Source of the DNA: Eggerthellaceae bacterium UBA5808
Lineage (GTDB): Bacteria; Actinomycetota; Coriobacteriia; Coriobacteriales; Eggerthellaceae
Direction: 5' to 3'
Length of the DNA stretch: 13,061 nucleotides
NCBI GenBank assembly: GCA_002417975.1
Contig: DIDE01000044.1
Span: 4,127-17,187 of the forward strand
The notes under the pieces are model-generated. The model saw nothing but the letters and a program-made list of their open reading frames with translations. It had not been told where the DNA came from and searched no databases. This document shows positions 8,242 through 13,061 of the stretch, one piece after another. Within the stretch, counting starts at the first letter, position 1. Each line of letters begins with the position of its first letter. Made by a program: the position numbers and the translations under genes.

Positions 8242-8888
8242 CTGCTGAACTTTGATCGCATAATGCAGTAAGAAATGCGATAGGAGATTAGCCCCAATAT
8301 CAAAATAATGACTAGAAGGATCAAATAATATGATATTTGAAGTAATCCTTCTGCATTCATAATATTCTGCATCACCATATGTAAAGAACGAAATGCAAGC
8401 GGGACAAAAACTACTATTGCCAGAAGCACTGCATAGATAATGCCGCCTTTGTCTGATCCATATTTAAAGAGTAAAGGTAACATTACGACAAGGCATAGAG
8501 AGGTAACTGATACTCCAAATACCAAAGATGCAGGGATATTAATCGCTCCATCTGGGATAAAGAAAGAGAGTATAAAAAGAATACCAGCGCTTATTAATAG
8601 AGCATGAAGAAGTAAAAGCGCCGAGAATAAATATTTTGCTGCAACAATCGATTGGAGCCGAAGCGGTAGCGCTCTGAGTATTCGATCGCTCTTTGATTCT
8701 TCATCATAATGAAATGATCGATATACTTGAAAAGCGTAGCAAAGGAATACCGTTAGCGTAACCATATGAAATAGAAAATTAATGGTCCCGCTCATGCATA
8801 AAACAATAACGGCTACTACAATTCCAATATAGAGCCAACGAATATGTGTCCACATTATATAGAGATCTTTTAAAATCAACGCTTTCAT
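8238..8888 (-). CDS. ABC-2 type transporter permease
   Basis: A 216-residue membrane protein with about six hydrophobic segments (roughly residues 18-34, 37-55, 85-110, 118-138, 149-166 and 184-204). Between segments two and three a cytoplasmic loop reads YDEESKSDRILRALPL, then LQSIVAAKYL. This is the pattern of small ABC-2 permeases of the PF13346 kind, whose loop contacts the ATPase. LLFKYGSDKGG (139-149) is also typical. Its ATG overlaps the ATPase stop by one base (TAATG), so the two are co-translated and should form one exporter-type complex. The substrate is unknown; relatives of this type include YtrB/BcrA-like peptide or stress exporters. The stop codon overlaps the birA stop by four bases in the opposite orientation. 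Confidence 0.82.
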   Translation of the reverse strand: MKALILKDLYIMWTHIRWLYIGIVVAVIVLCMSGTINFLFHMVTLTVFLCYAFQVYRSFHYDEESKSDRILRALPLRLQSIVAAKYLFSALLLLHALLISAGILFILSFFIPDGAINIPASLVFGVSVTSLCLVVMLPLLFKYGSDKGGIIYAVLLAIVVFVPLAFRSLHMVMQNIMNAEGLLQISYYLILLVIILILGLISYRISYCIMRSKFSS

Positions 8889-9601
8889 TATGATATAGAC
8901 ACCTCACATGCCTTACTGCTTTTCGATGCATGAACTGGTGTTTTACAGTGGTCAATCTCGTCACTGTCGACGATTGATCCTTTCTCTAACTGAATTATTT
9001 GATCAGCATAGGTTATTAAATCCATTTCGGATCGACTAGCTATGAGTGCACCTGCAAGCGATCGATTGTCAAGTAATGTTCTAATATATGTAAAAAGTTC
9101 AAGGCGGCTTGAATGGCTATAAAGGCGTTCTGATTCATCAATAAGTAATAGTTTGGGATGATGTGATAATGCAAGTGCACACTCAAACTTAAGATAGGCA
9201 TCCGCATCAAGTGAGGCTAGTTGCAAAGATGGATCAATAGAAAACGTGTCAAGCATCGAGCTATAGAAATTTGCATCCCATGTATCGTAGATAAGTCCCA
9301 TTAGACGTCGAAAATCTTTTACTTGCAAGTCATAGGGGAATATTGAATCTTCGAATATGCACCCAAGTTGCGCTTTGAGCGCTTGGCTTTTATTTTTACC
9401 TGTGTATCCGCATACCGACAGAAAACCACTTTTAATCGGCTTAATATGGGCTATTGCATTGATAATTGAAGATTTGCCTGAATGTGAGGGCCCAATCAAT
9501 GCTGCAAAGGCATATGTGCCAATAGCAAACGAAAGCGGACCTATGAGTTGTCCATTACCGTCTATTACAACATCATGCATGGTAAGAATGTCATTGCTCA
9601 T
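8888..9601 (-). CDS. ABC transporter ATPase with degenerate signature motif
   Basis: The ATP-binding partner of the downstream permease, 237 residues from ATG 9601. Walker A is GPSHSGKSS (37-45) and Walker B is LLLIDE (151-156). The Q-loop region reads CIFEDSIFPYDLQV, with Glu where Gln is usual, as in some YtrB/BcrA-type ATPases. Where LSGGQ/LSKGM should stand, the sequence is ASLDADAYLKFECALALSHH (129-148): the following helix is conserved but the signature is lost. The switch histidine after 'ALIAS' is Arg190. The start is fixed by GAGAGG at 9609-9614. An in-frame ATG at 9652 has no ribosome site. The 17 residues after it (MIIFHLNV...) do not look like an ABC N-terminus. The lost residues suggest weak or asymmetric ATP hydrolysis. 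Confidence 0.82.
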   Translation of the reverse strand: MSNDILTMHDVVIDGNGQLIGPLSFAIGTYAFAALIGPSHSGKSSIINAIAHIKPIKSGFLSVCGYTGKNKSQALKAQLGCIFEDSIFPYDLQVKDFRRLMGLIYDTWDANFYSSMLDTFSIDPSLQLASLDADAYLKFECALALSHHPKLLLIDESERLYSHSSRLELFTYIRTLLDNRSLAGALIASRSEMDLITYADQIIQLEKGSIVDSDEIDHCKTPVHASKSSKACEVSIS

Positions 9602-9608
9602 GAGTTGA

Positions 9609-9614
9609 CCTCTC
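9609..9614 (-). promoter_or_regulatory. Ribosome binding site deciding the ABC ATPase start
   Basis: The minus strand reads GAGAGG with a 7-base spacer to the ATG at 9601. No comparable site precedes the upstream in-frame ATG at 9652. Confidence 0.65.
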
Positions 9615-9794
9615 AAATTAGTACAATTCACATTTAAATGAAATATGATCATGCCTAGAGCATTGATGTTGTATATCTAATTGCTACGCATCGATCGACA
9701 ACTTCTAATTTCATGACAATTAAACAGTTACGTCAATAGACAATATTTAACACGCTGTAAACCATCGTCATTAATGCGTAATTTTCTACGTTTG

Positions 9795-9950
9795 GTCCAA
9801 AAAATTATGCATTGGAATTTTATATGAGTAAGGGTGATAACTCTTTGAATGTGTACGTAACCCTAAAAATAGTTTTTTCATTTAACTTTACGTAACATAT
9901 ATTATCACGCTTTTATATTTAGCTAGTCCAATGAAAAATGCACAGGAATT
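9795..9950 (+). repeat. Imperfect direct repeat pair, 25 bases, 131 bases apart
   Basis: The units at 9795-9819 and 9926-9950 both begin GTCCAA, share ATGCA in the middle and end GGAATT, with about 19 of 25 positions equal and no gap. Each is followed within a few bases by an ATG. In such AT-rich DNA a match of this quality could be chance, so this is recorded as a weak repeat only. Confidence 0.25.
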
Positions 9951-10026
9951 GATGGCTTATGAAACTTTGTACAAAATAATGTTATCTGAACTTTCTTTTA
10001 CTTTTAAAGACAGATCATTTGATTAG
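9931..10026 (+). CDS. Possible 31-codon ORF (doubtful)
   Basis: ATG 9931 to TAG 10024-10026 would encode a 31-residue peptide starting MKNAQELMAYETLYK. The residue mix is reasonable for a small amphipathic peptide. There is no ribosome site before the first ATG. An internal ATG at 9952 is preceded by AGGA at only a short spacing. No similarity was recognised. It is listed because it is the most protein-like frame in this gene-free stretch; chance is the more likely explanation. Confidence 0.12.
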   Translation: MKNAQELMAYETLYKIMLSELSFTFKDRSFD

Positions 10027-10215
10027 TAAAATTTATCCGTATTCTAACCTGTTCTGTCAGATTTCATTTGCATTTATTAGCAAGTTTACGCGAAATCTTC
10101 TACATTATTTTGTTATGAGCCTTTGACCAGGCGTTTTATATAGCGAAGCTCTGAGATCGATTCTAAGACCCTATCTTGTTACTTAATGGGTATTTACTCA
10201 TTAAAAATGACGGTT

Positions 10216-10620
10216 TTAGTGCGCATATCTATCATATGAACCATTCGGGTATCTTTTCGATAAGGTTTGTAGATGTTCTAAGCACTGATTCGTTTCGGCA
10301 ATACGCATTTCAAGAACATCAATCTGTCGTTTGATAATAGAGCTTATTTCTTGCGTTCCATGATCTGCATGTTTTTGCAATCTAACAACATAACGGATGC
10401 CATCAATTGATAATCCGCTTTGACGCAAAGAATGAACCAACGTAAGTTGTGCAAGATCTGCATCAGAGAATTTACGCGTACCGCCAGGACTTCGCCAAAG
10501 ATCGGGGAAAAATCCACATGAGTCGTAATACCGTAGCGTATATGCTGATATTCCAGTTTGTTCTGAAACGTTTGAAATCCCGTATCGTGGAGTTCGATCG
10601 TTCTGACCAATTCCTGCCAT
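10216..10620 (-). CDS. MerR-family transcriptional regulator
   Basis: A cytoplasmic DNA-binding protein of 134 residues. The N-terminal MerR winged helix is clear: YGISNVSEQTGISAYTLRYYD (13-33), then the wing PGGTRKFSDADLAQL (45-59) and the second helix pair LTLVHSLRQSGLSIDGIRYVV (59-79). A dimerising coiled coil (EISSIIKRQIDVLEMRIAETNQCLEHLQTL, 91-120) follows, and the protein stops soon after. There is therefore no large effector domain and no metal-binding cysteine cluster; the only cysteines are C35 and C113. This places it among the small AdhR/NmlR-like redox or electrophile-type regulators, but the signal cannot be assigned. The start is placed at ATG 10620 with GAAGGGA just ahead; ATG 10635 has no ribosome site. 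A 35-bp palindrome lies immediately upstream, consistent with autoregulation. Confidence 0.88.
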   Translation of the reverse strand: MAGIGQNDRTPRYGISNVSEQTGISAYTLRYYDSCGFFPDLWRSPGGTRKFSDADLAQLTLVHSLRQSGLSIDGIRYVVRLQKHADHGTQEISSIIKRQIDVLEMRIAETNQCLEHLQTLSKRYPNGSYDRYAH

Positions 10621-10626
10621 AGCTTG

Positions 10627-10633
10627 TCCCTTC
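10627..10633 (-). promoter_or_regulatory. Ribosome binding site deciding the merR start
   Basis: The minus strand reads GAAGGGA, 6 bases before ATG 10620. It overlaps the codons after the upstream ATG 10635, which itself would lie almost at the predicted transcript start. Confidence 0.6.
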
Positions 10634-10641
10634 ATGAATTG

Positions 10642-10676
10642 TTTTATAAATCTAGAGTAACTCTAGATTTATAAAA
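10642..10676. promoter_or_regulatory. 35-bp palindromic MerR operator/divergent promoter (copy 1)
   Basis: A perfect inverted repeat has arms of 17 bases (10642-10658 and 10660-10676) around a single central A at 10659. The inner core ATCTAGAGTAACTCTAGAT is shared with a second palindrome at 10747-10779. At each end the sequence contains TATAAA, and the two hexamers (10645-10650 and 10670-10675) are 19 bases apart. That is the unusually long spacer over which MerR proteins typically bind and distort the promoter. Read on the minus strand, the TATAAA at 10645-10650 would start merR mRNA near 10637 with a short leader. Read on the plus strand, the one at 10670-10675 would start a divergent transcript near 10682. 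The -35 matches are weak (TATAAA, three of six), as expected for an activator-dependent promoter. Confidence 0.75.
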
Positions 10677-10730
10677 AAGCTATAGCCTACTAGTATATTT
10701 AGATTGCTTTAACTTTTTAGGAAGAATAGT

Positions 10731-10883
10731 ATGATTGCCTACCCTTTACAAAGATCTAGAGTAACTCTAGATCTTTGTATGCACCTACAATTAAAAAAGT
10801 TGCATCGCTTCATGTTAAGTTATGAGAAAAATATGATCACTATAAAATACGTACGGTACACTACGACGACTTATCTTTGCTAG
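10731..10883 (+). CDS. Possible 50-residue ORF downstream of the divergent operator
   Basis: ATG 10731 to TAG 10881-10883 is preceded by AGGAAG (10719-10724) at a workable spacing. The product begins MIAYPLQRSR, is basic, and resembles nothing I recognise; no membrane segment or signal peptide is obvious. It would be the only gene transcribed rightward from the palindromic promoter. A hairpin with a T-run follows directly after the stop. Against it, codons 6-17 coincide with the second palindrome, so much of the peptide is fixed by an operator sequence and the frame may be accidental. It could instead be part of a non-coding RNA or a leader. Confidence 0.22.
   Translation: MIAYPLQRSRVTLDLCMHLQLKKLHRFMLSYEKNMITIKYVRYTTTTYLC
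10747..10779. promoter_or_regulatory. 33-bp palindrome, second MerR operator (copy 2)
   Basis: A perfect inverted repeat has 16-base arms (10747-10762 and 10764-10779) around a central A at 10763. It shares the 19-base core ATCTAGAGTAACTCTAGAT with copy 1, while the outer flanks differ (ACAAAG/CTTTGT instead of TTTATAA/TTATAAA). Complementarity is kept in both copies despite different flanking bases, which argues for selection on the symmetry itself. Centre-to-centre distance from copy 1 is 104 bp. TTTACA (10745-10750) is a good -35 on the plus strand, but no matching -10 lies at a suitable distance, so this copy may be an accessory binding site rather than a promoter. Confidence 0.65.
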
Positions 10884-10884
10884 T

Positions 10885-10915
10885 AATGGAGCTTCTCTCC
10901 TATTGGCTCTTTTTT
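10885..10915 (+). terminator. Likely intrinsic terminator of the rightward small transcript
   Basis: AATGGAG (10885-10891) pairs with CTCC-T-ATT (10897-10904, one bulged T) across the loop CTTCT. Five bases (GGCTC) and six Ts (10910-10915) follow. It starts two bases after the stop of the 50-codon ORF. It would prevent transcription from continuing antisense into uraA. The stem is only moderately stable and the gap before the T-run is a little long. Confidence 0.45.
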
Positions 10916-10969
10916 GCCTGTTATTAGCATTCTGAGGGCAAATAATTTCAATTGGTACTATGCTGATAG

Positions 10970-10998
10970 CATTATGGGCCCCGATGGGACCCATAATG
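10970..10998. terminator. Hairpin downstream of uraA, possible 3'-end structure
   Basis: CATTATGGG (10970-10978) pairs perfectly with CCCATAATG (10990-10998). The 11-base loop can itself pair CCC with GGG around GAT. On the plus strand it overlaps a smaller stem TGCT/AGCA at 10961-10971. It lies 30 bases beyond the uraA stop on the minus strand. No run of T follows on either strand, so it is not a standard intrinsic terminator. It may instead protect the 3' end of the uraA mRNA or act with Rho. Confidence 0.35.
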
Positions 10999-11028
10999 AT
11001 TTAATCAACTAAAGAATAAGGAATTTTA

Positions 11029-12369
11029 TTATTTAGAATCAGTACAATTTTCGATAACATCCTTTTTATCAATGTCAGCTGGATAAATGTCATCCTGACT
11101 TGTATCTTTAGGAAGAATCAGATTAAGGACAATACCAATTACTGCTGCGGTAGCCATACCGGGCAACGAATAATCACCTAGAGGGATCTTGACACCAACA
11201 CATTCCATTCCTACGCCTATAACAAGAATAGCAGAGACAAGCATAAGGTTTCTAGCTTTAGAAAAGTCCACCTGACCTGCAACAAGCATTCTGAGTCCAT
11301 TAGAAGCAATCAAGCCAAAGAGCAAAAGTGATACGCCACCCATGACGCATACAGGAATCGAGTTGATGAGTGCTTCGATCTTTGGGCAAAAACCACCAAC
11401 GAGAAATGCGATAGCACCGGCATACCAAAAGATCTGCGTCGAATAAACTCTCGTAGCACTCATTACGCCAATATTTTCTGAATATGTTGTAGCAGGTGTA
11501 CCACCTAAAAGGCCAGCTGTAATAGTAGCTAGGCCATCACCAAGAAGTGACTGGGGAAGCATACTATTGTAATTCTTGCCTACAATTTCGCCGACAACCA
11601 TTAAGTGGCCAATGTGCTCGATAATAACGACGAATGCGACAGGCGCGATTAACAAAATTGCTGCAATATTAAATGTAGGATGCATTAACGTAGGCAGGCC
11701 AACCCATGGAGCATCAATAACAGGTTGAAAATCTACCAAACCAATTGAGAATGCACTTACGTAGCCAACAACTATGCCAACTAAAACGGGGATTGTTGAC
11801 CAAAAACCGCTGAAGCAGGTCGAAAAAACGATCGAAACGATCAACGTAAGCATAGCAACAAGGAATCCATTAAGAACGAATGGTCCACCTGTCGCATATC
11901 CTCCGTTAAAGAATGCCATTTCTACAGCGGTTGAAGAAAGACCAAGTCCAATAACGATAATTACTGATGCGATGACAGGTGTTGGAAGTACTTTGTCAAT
12001 CCATGCAGTTCCTATAATCTTGACAAGCAGCGCAACAGCAACATACACACAGCCAGTAACGACAATTCCACCAAGGACCGCCTCTGGCCCCATACTTGCA
12101 CCCACAACAATAATTGGCGTAATGAATGCAAACGATGATCCAAGATAACTAGGAATTTTGCCGCGCGTTACGAGCAGATATAGGATCGTTCCAATGCCCG
12201 AACACATAATGGCAAGTGAAGGAGACATTCCTGTTAAGAAAGGAACAAGAACAGTAGAACCAAACATCGACATAAAATGTTGTAGAGCCAATGGGATAGC
12301 TTTTGCTGTCGATACGCGATCGTCTACTCCGATCACGGGACGTTCCTTGTGCTTAAGATGAAACCGCAT
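11029..12369 (-). CDS. uraA: Uracil permease, NCS2 family
   Basis: A proton-linked inner-membrane uracil importer feeding pyrimidine salvage. At 446 residues with about 14 hydrophobic segments it has the NCS2 layout. The substrate-binding signatures are clear: EHIGHLMVVGEIVGK (251-265) with Glu251, and TTYSENIGVMSATRVYS (294-310) with Glu298, matching UraA rather than the xanthine/uric acid branch. The N-terminal block PLALQHFMSMFGSTVLVP (26-43) is also typical. The C-terminal tail from about 421 is short, acidic and cytoplasmic. The ribosome site AGGAAAGG ends 6 bases before the ATG at 12369. It lies 80 bases downstream of dut, with a terminator-like hairpin in the gap. Confidence 0.92.
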   Translation of the reverse strand: MRFHLKHKERPVIGVDDRVSTAKAIPLALQHFMSMFGSTVLVPFLTGMSPSLAIMCSGIGTILYLLVTRGKIPSYLGSSFAFITPIIVVGASMGPEAVLGGIVVTGCVYVAVALLVKIIGTAWIDKVLPTPVIASVIIVIGLGLSSTAVEMAFFNGGYATGGPFVLNGFLVAMLTLIVSIVFSTCFSGFWSTIPVLVGIVVGYVSAFSIGLVDFQPVIDAPWVGLPTLMHPTFNIAAILLIAPVAFVVIIEHIGHLMVVGEIVGKNYNSMLPQSLLGDGLATITAGLLGGTPATTYSENIGVMSATRVYSTQIFWYAGAIAFLVGGFCPKIEALINSIPVCVMGGVSLLLFGLIASNGLRMLVAGQVDFSKARNLMLVSAILVIGVGMECVGVKIPLGDYSLPGMATAAVIGIVLNLILPKDTSQDDIYPADIDKKDVIENCTDSK

Positions 12370-12390
12370 GACACACCTTTCCTGTATATA

Positions 12391-12425
12391 GACCTAATAA
12401 AACCCATACCGTGAAGTATGGGTTT
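12391..12425 (-). terminator. Terminator or attenuator hairpin between dut and uraA
   Basis: On the minus strand AAACCCATAC (complement of 12416-12425) pairs perfectly with GTATGGGTTT (complement of 12400-12409) around a 6-base loop. TATTAGG follows, so the RNA reads GGGUUUUAUU after the stem. It sits behind dut and directly in the uraA leader, about 20 bases before the uraA ribosome site. It could end the nrdR-dut transcript or attenuate read-through into uraA. I saw no clear PyrR-binding sequence or antiterminator partner, so regulation is only a possibility. Confidence 0.6.
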
Positions 12426-12449
12426 GCTATCACTATTTCATCGTTACTT

Positions 12450-12899
12450 CTATTTTACGCCCGTGCTGCCAAAACCAGCTGCACCACGATCAGAAGAAGG
12501 CAATTGAGAAACAAGCTTTAATTGAGATGCGGGAACGCCCATAACAACTAACTGAGCAATGCGATCCCCTTTTTCAATAGTAAGAGCGGTATGAGCATCT
12601 AAATTGATTGCAATGACTTTAATCTCTCCTCTGTACCCGCTGTCAATAAGTCCAGGAGTATTAACGATCGATAAGCCATTACGAAGAGCTGTTCCGCTAC
12701 GGGGCATAACAAAACCTGCATATCCTTCAGGCAACGCTATGGAAAGACCAGTTGGAATTAAAGCTCTCTCAAAAGGCTGTAAAACAATACGTTCTGTTGC
12801 ACGAAGGTCAAAGCCAGCATCACCTGCGTGCGCCTTCGAAGGTACCGTGATTTCAGAAGTAGACATTGTTGCAGGTATAGATAGAGCAGATTGGTCCAT
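12450..12899 (-). CDS. dut: dUTP diphosphatase (dUTPase)
   Basis: Hydrolyses dUTP to dUMP and PPi, keeping uracil out of DNA and supplying dUMP for thymidylate. At 149 residues it has the homotrimeric dUTPase length and all five motifs in order: DAGFDLRA (27-34), PRSGTA (66-71), the uridine-binding hairpin NTPGLIDSGYRGEI (80-93) with the catalytic Asp86, GDRIAQLVV (111-119), and the flexible C-terminal RGAAGFGSTG (138-147). Motif five has Ala where Gly is usual before GFGSTG, a mild change. The ATG at 12899 lies three bases after the nrdR stop, and its AAGGAG ribosome site is inside the last codons of nrdR. It is therefore co-transcribed and probably coupled with nrdR. Confidence 0.95.
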   Translation of the reverse strand: MDQSALSIPATMSTSEITVPSKAHAGDAGFDLRATERIVLQPFERALIPTGLSIALPEGYAGFVMPRSGTALRNGLSIVNTPGLIDSGYRGEIKVIAINLDAHTALTIEKGDRIAQLVVMGVPASQLKLVSQLPSSDRGAAGFGSTGVK

Positions 12900-12902
12900 T
12901 AG

Positions 12903-13061
12903 CTATAGCTCCTTAATTGCCGCGCTAAATTCTTCAACGTTTTGAAAATCCTTATATACACTCGCAAAACGAATATAAGCAACTTCATCAAGCCCGCGTA
13001 AGAGCCGCATAACCAAATCGCCTAATTGTTTTGAAGTAATTTCATTTTTTGGATACGCTCG
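12903..13061 (-). CDS. nrdR: Transcriptional repressor NrdR, C-terminal fragment (5' end outside window)
   Basis: Fifty-two residues precede a TAG at 12903-12905, open to the window edge. The sequence has the pattern of the NrdR ATP-cone end: NEITSKQLGDLVM (6-18), then the conserved LRGLDEVAYIRFASVYKDF (21-39), and finally VEEF (42-45). NrdR senses ATP/dATP with this cone domain and represses ribonucleotide reductase operons. Its N-terminal zinc ribbon lies outside the window. The last codons contain the ribosome site for dut, which starts three bases after the stop. A nrdR-dut pair makes sense because both act on dNTP pools. Confidence 0.93.
   Translation of the reverse strand, partial: RAYPKNEITSKQLGDLVMRLLRGLDEVAYIRFASVYKDFQNVEEFSAAIKEL

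Larger units (their letters stand above)
9602..10215. other. AT-rich 614-base stretch without a convincing gene
   Basis: It lies between the ABC ATPase start and the merR stop. All frames are broken by frequent stops. The only frames with start codons worth noting are a 23-codon one at 9824 (+) and a 31-codon one at 9931 (+), neither with convincing support. Visible small-scale structure includes TACGTAAC at 9854-9861 and again at 9889-9896, with a near match in reverse (GTTACGTC) around 9728. There is also an imperfect 25-base direct repeat at 9795-9819 and 9926-9950. A small hairpin GCCT/AGGC followed by GTTTTA lies near 10120-10140. The ABC promoter must lie at its left end on the minus strand, but I could not single out a convincing -35/-10 pair. 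Confidence 0.6.

Noticed and set aside
9602..9652. Longer ABC ATPase start at 9652
   Set aside because: There is no ribosome site and the added residues do not resemble an ABC N-terminus. GAGAGG at 9609-9614 serves ATG 9601.
9824..9895. 23-codon ORF with GGAA ahead of its ATG
   Set aside because: It is too short and lacks any distinguishing feature. GGAA before ATG is expected by chance in this composition.
10621..10635. Upstream ATG at 10635 as the merR start
   Set aside because: It has no ribosome site and falls about two bases after the predicted transcript start. Its codons overlap the ribosome site of ATG 10620.
10642..10779. The two palindromes as a CRISPR array, REP element or insertion-sequence ends
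   Set aside because: There are only two units, without regular spacers. The outer arms differ, and no transposase or target duplication is visible. Their position at the regulator promoter explains them better as operators.
11774..12361. Plus-strand frames opposite uraA
   Set aside because: They are Pro/Thr-rich products, typical of antisense reading of a membrane protein gene, with no start signals.
1..13061. Defence system, phage, toxin-antitoxin or biosynthetic cluster
   Set aside because: No integrase, nuclease, toxin-antitoxin pair or modular enzyme was recognised. Apart from the merR region the genes are housekeeping or common transporters.

Overview
The window is an ordinary-looking bacterial chromosome segment with eleven complete recognisable genes and two cut-off ones. 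It also has a small regulatory island that the genes do not explain. The base composition is AT-leaning and coding density is high in most of the window. The gene mix suggests a Gram-positive, possibly anaerobic bacterium: an ACT-domain/PaaK pair, GluQ-RS, a UbiA-type prenyltransferase, an Mbeg1-like (DUF2974) hydrolase, a PgcA-like phosphoglucomutase, bifunctional BirA, UraA and nrdR-dut. My best guess is the actinobacterial class Coriobacteriia. That guess is inference from gene content; no rRNA or other taxonomic marker is present.

Layout. 1-2551 (+): the tail of an ACT-domain protein, a phenylacetate-CoA ligase and a glutamyl-Q tRNA(Asp) synthetase, closely packed. 2556-5310 (-): universal stress protein, Mbeg1-like alpha/beta hydrolase and UbiA/MenA-type prenyltransferase in one tight run, convergent with gluQ. 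5311-5510 is a divergent promoter region. 5511-8241 (+): phosphoglucomutase and BirA overlap by 8 bases. 8238-9601 (-): ABC-2 permease and its ATPase, convergent with birA; the two stop codons share one CTAG. 9602-10215 is a 614-base AT-rich stretch with no convincing gene. 10216-10620 (-): a MerR-family regulator. 10621-11028 is a second gene-poor stretch with two large, nearly identical palindromes, a possible 50-codon ORF, a terminator-like hairpin and a second hairpin behind uraA. 11029-13061 (-): nrdR (3' part), dut and uraA in transcription order, a nucleotide-metabolism cluster with a terminator-like hairpin between dut and uraA.

How the genes fit together. Most units are housekeeping: aryl/indolic acid activation, tRNA modification, quinone-type prenylation, hexose phosphate interconversion, biotin attachment, and control and supply of pyrimidine and deoxynucleotides. 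The most interesting part is around merR. A 35-bp palindrome lies between merR and an apparently near-empty divergent transcription unit. A second 33-bp palindrome with the same 19-bp core lies 104 bp further on, inside the possible small ORF. A hairpin plus T-run then closes the unit before it would run antisense into uraA. This looks like a MerR autoregulatory circuit that may control a small RNA or microprotein. The second point of interest is the ABC ATPase, which keeps Walker A and B but has no recognisable LSGGQ signature or switch histidine.
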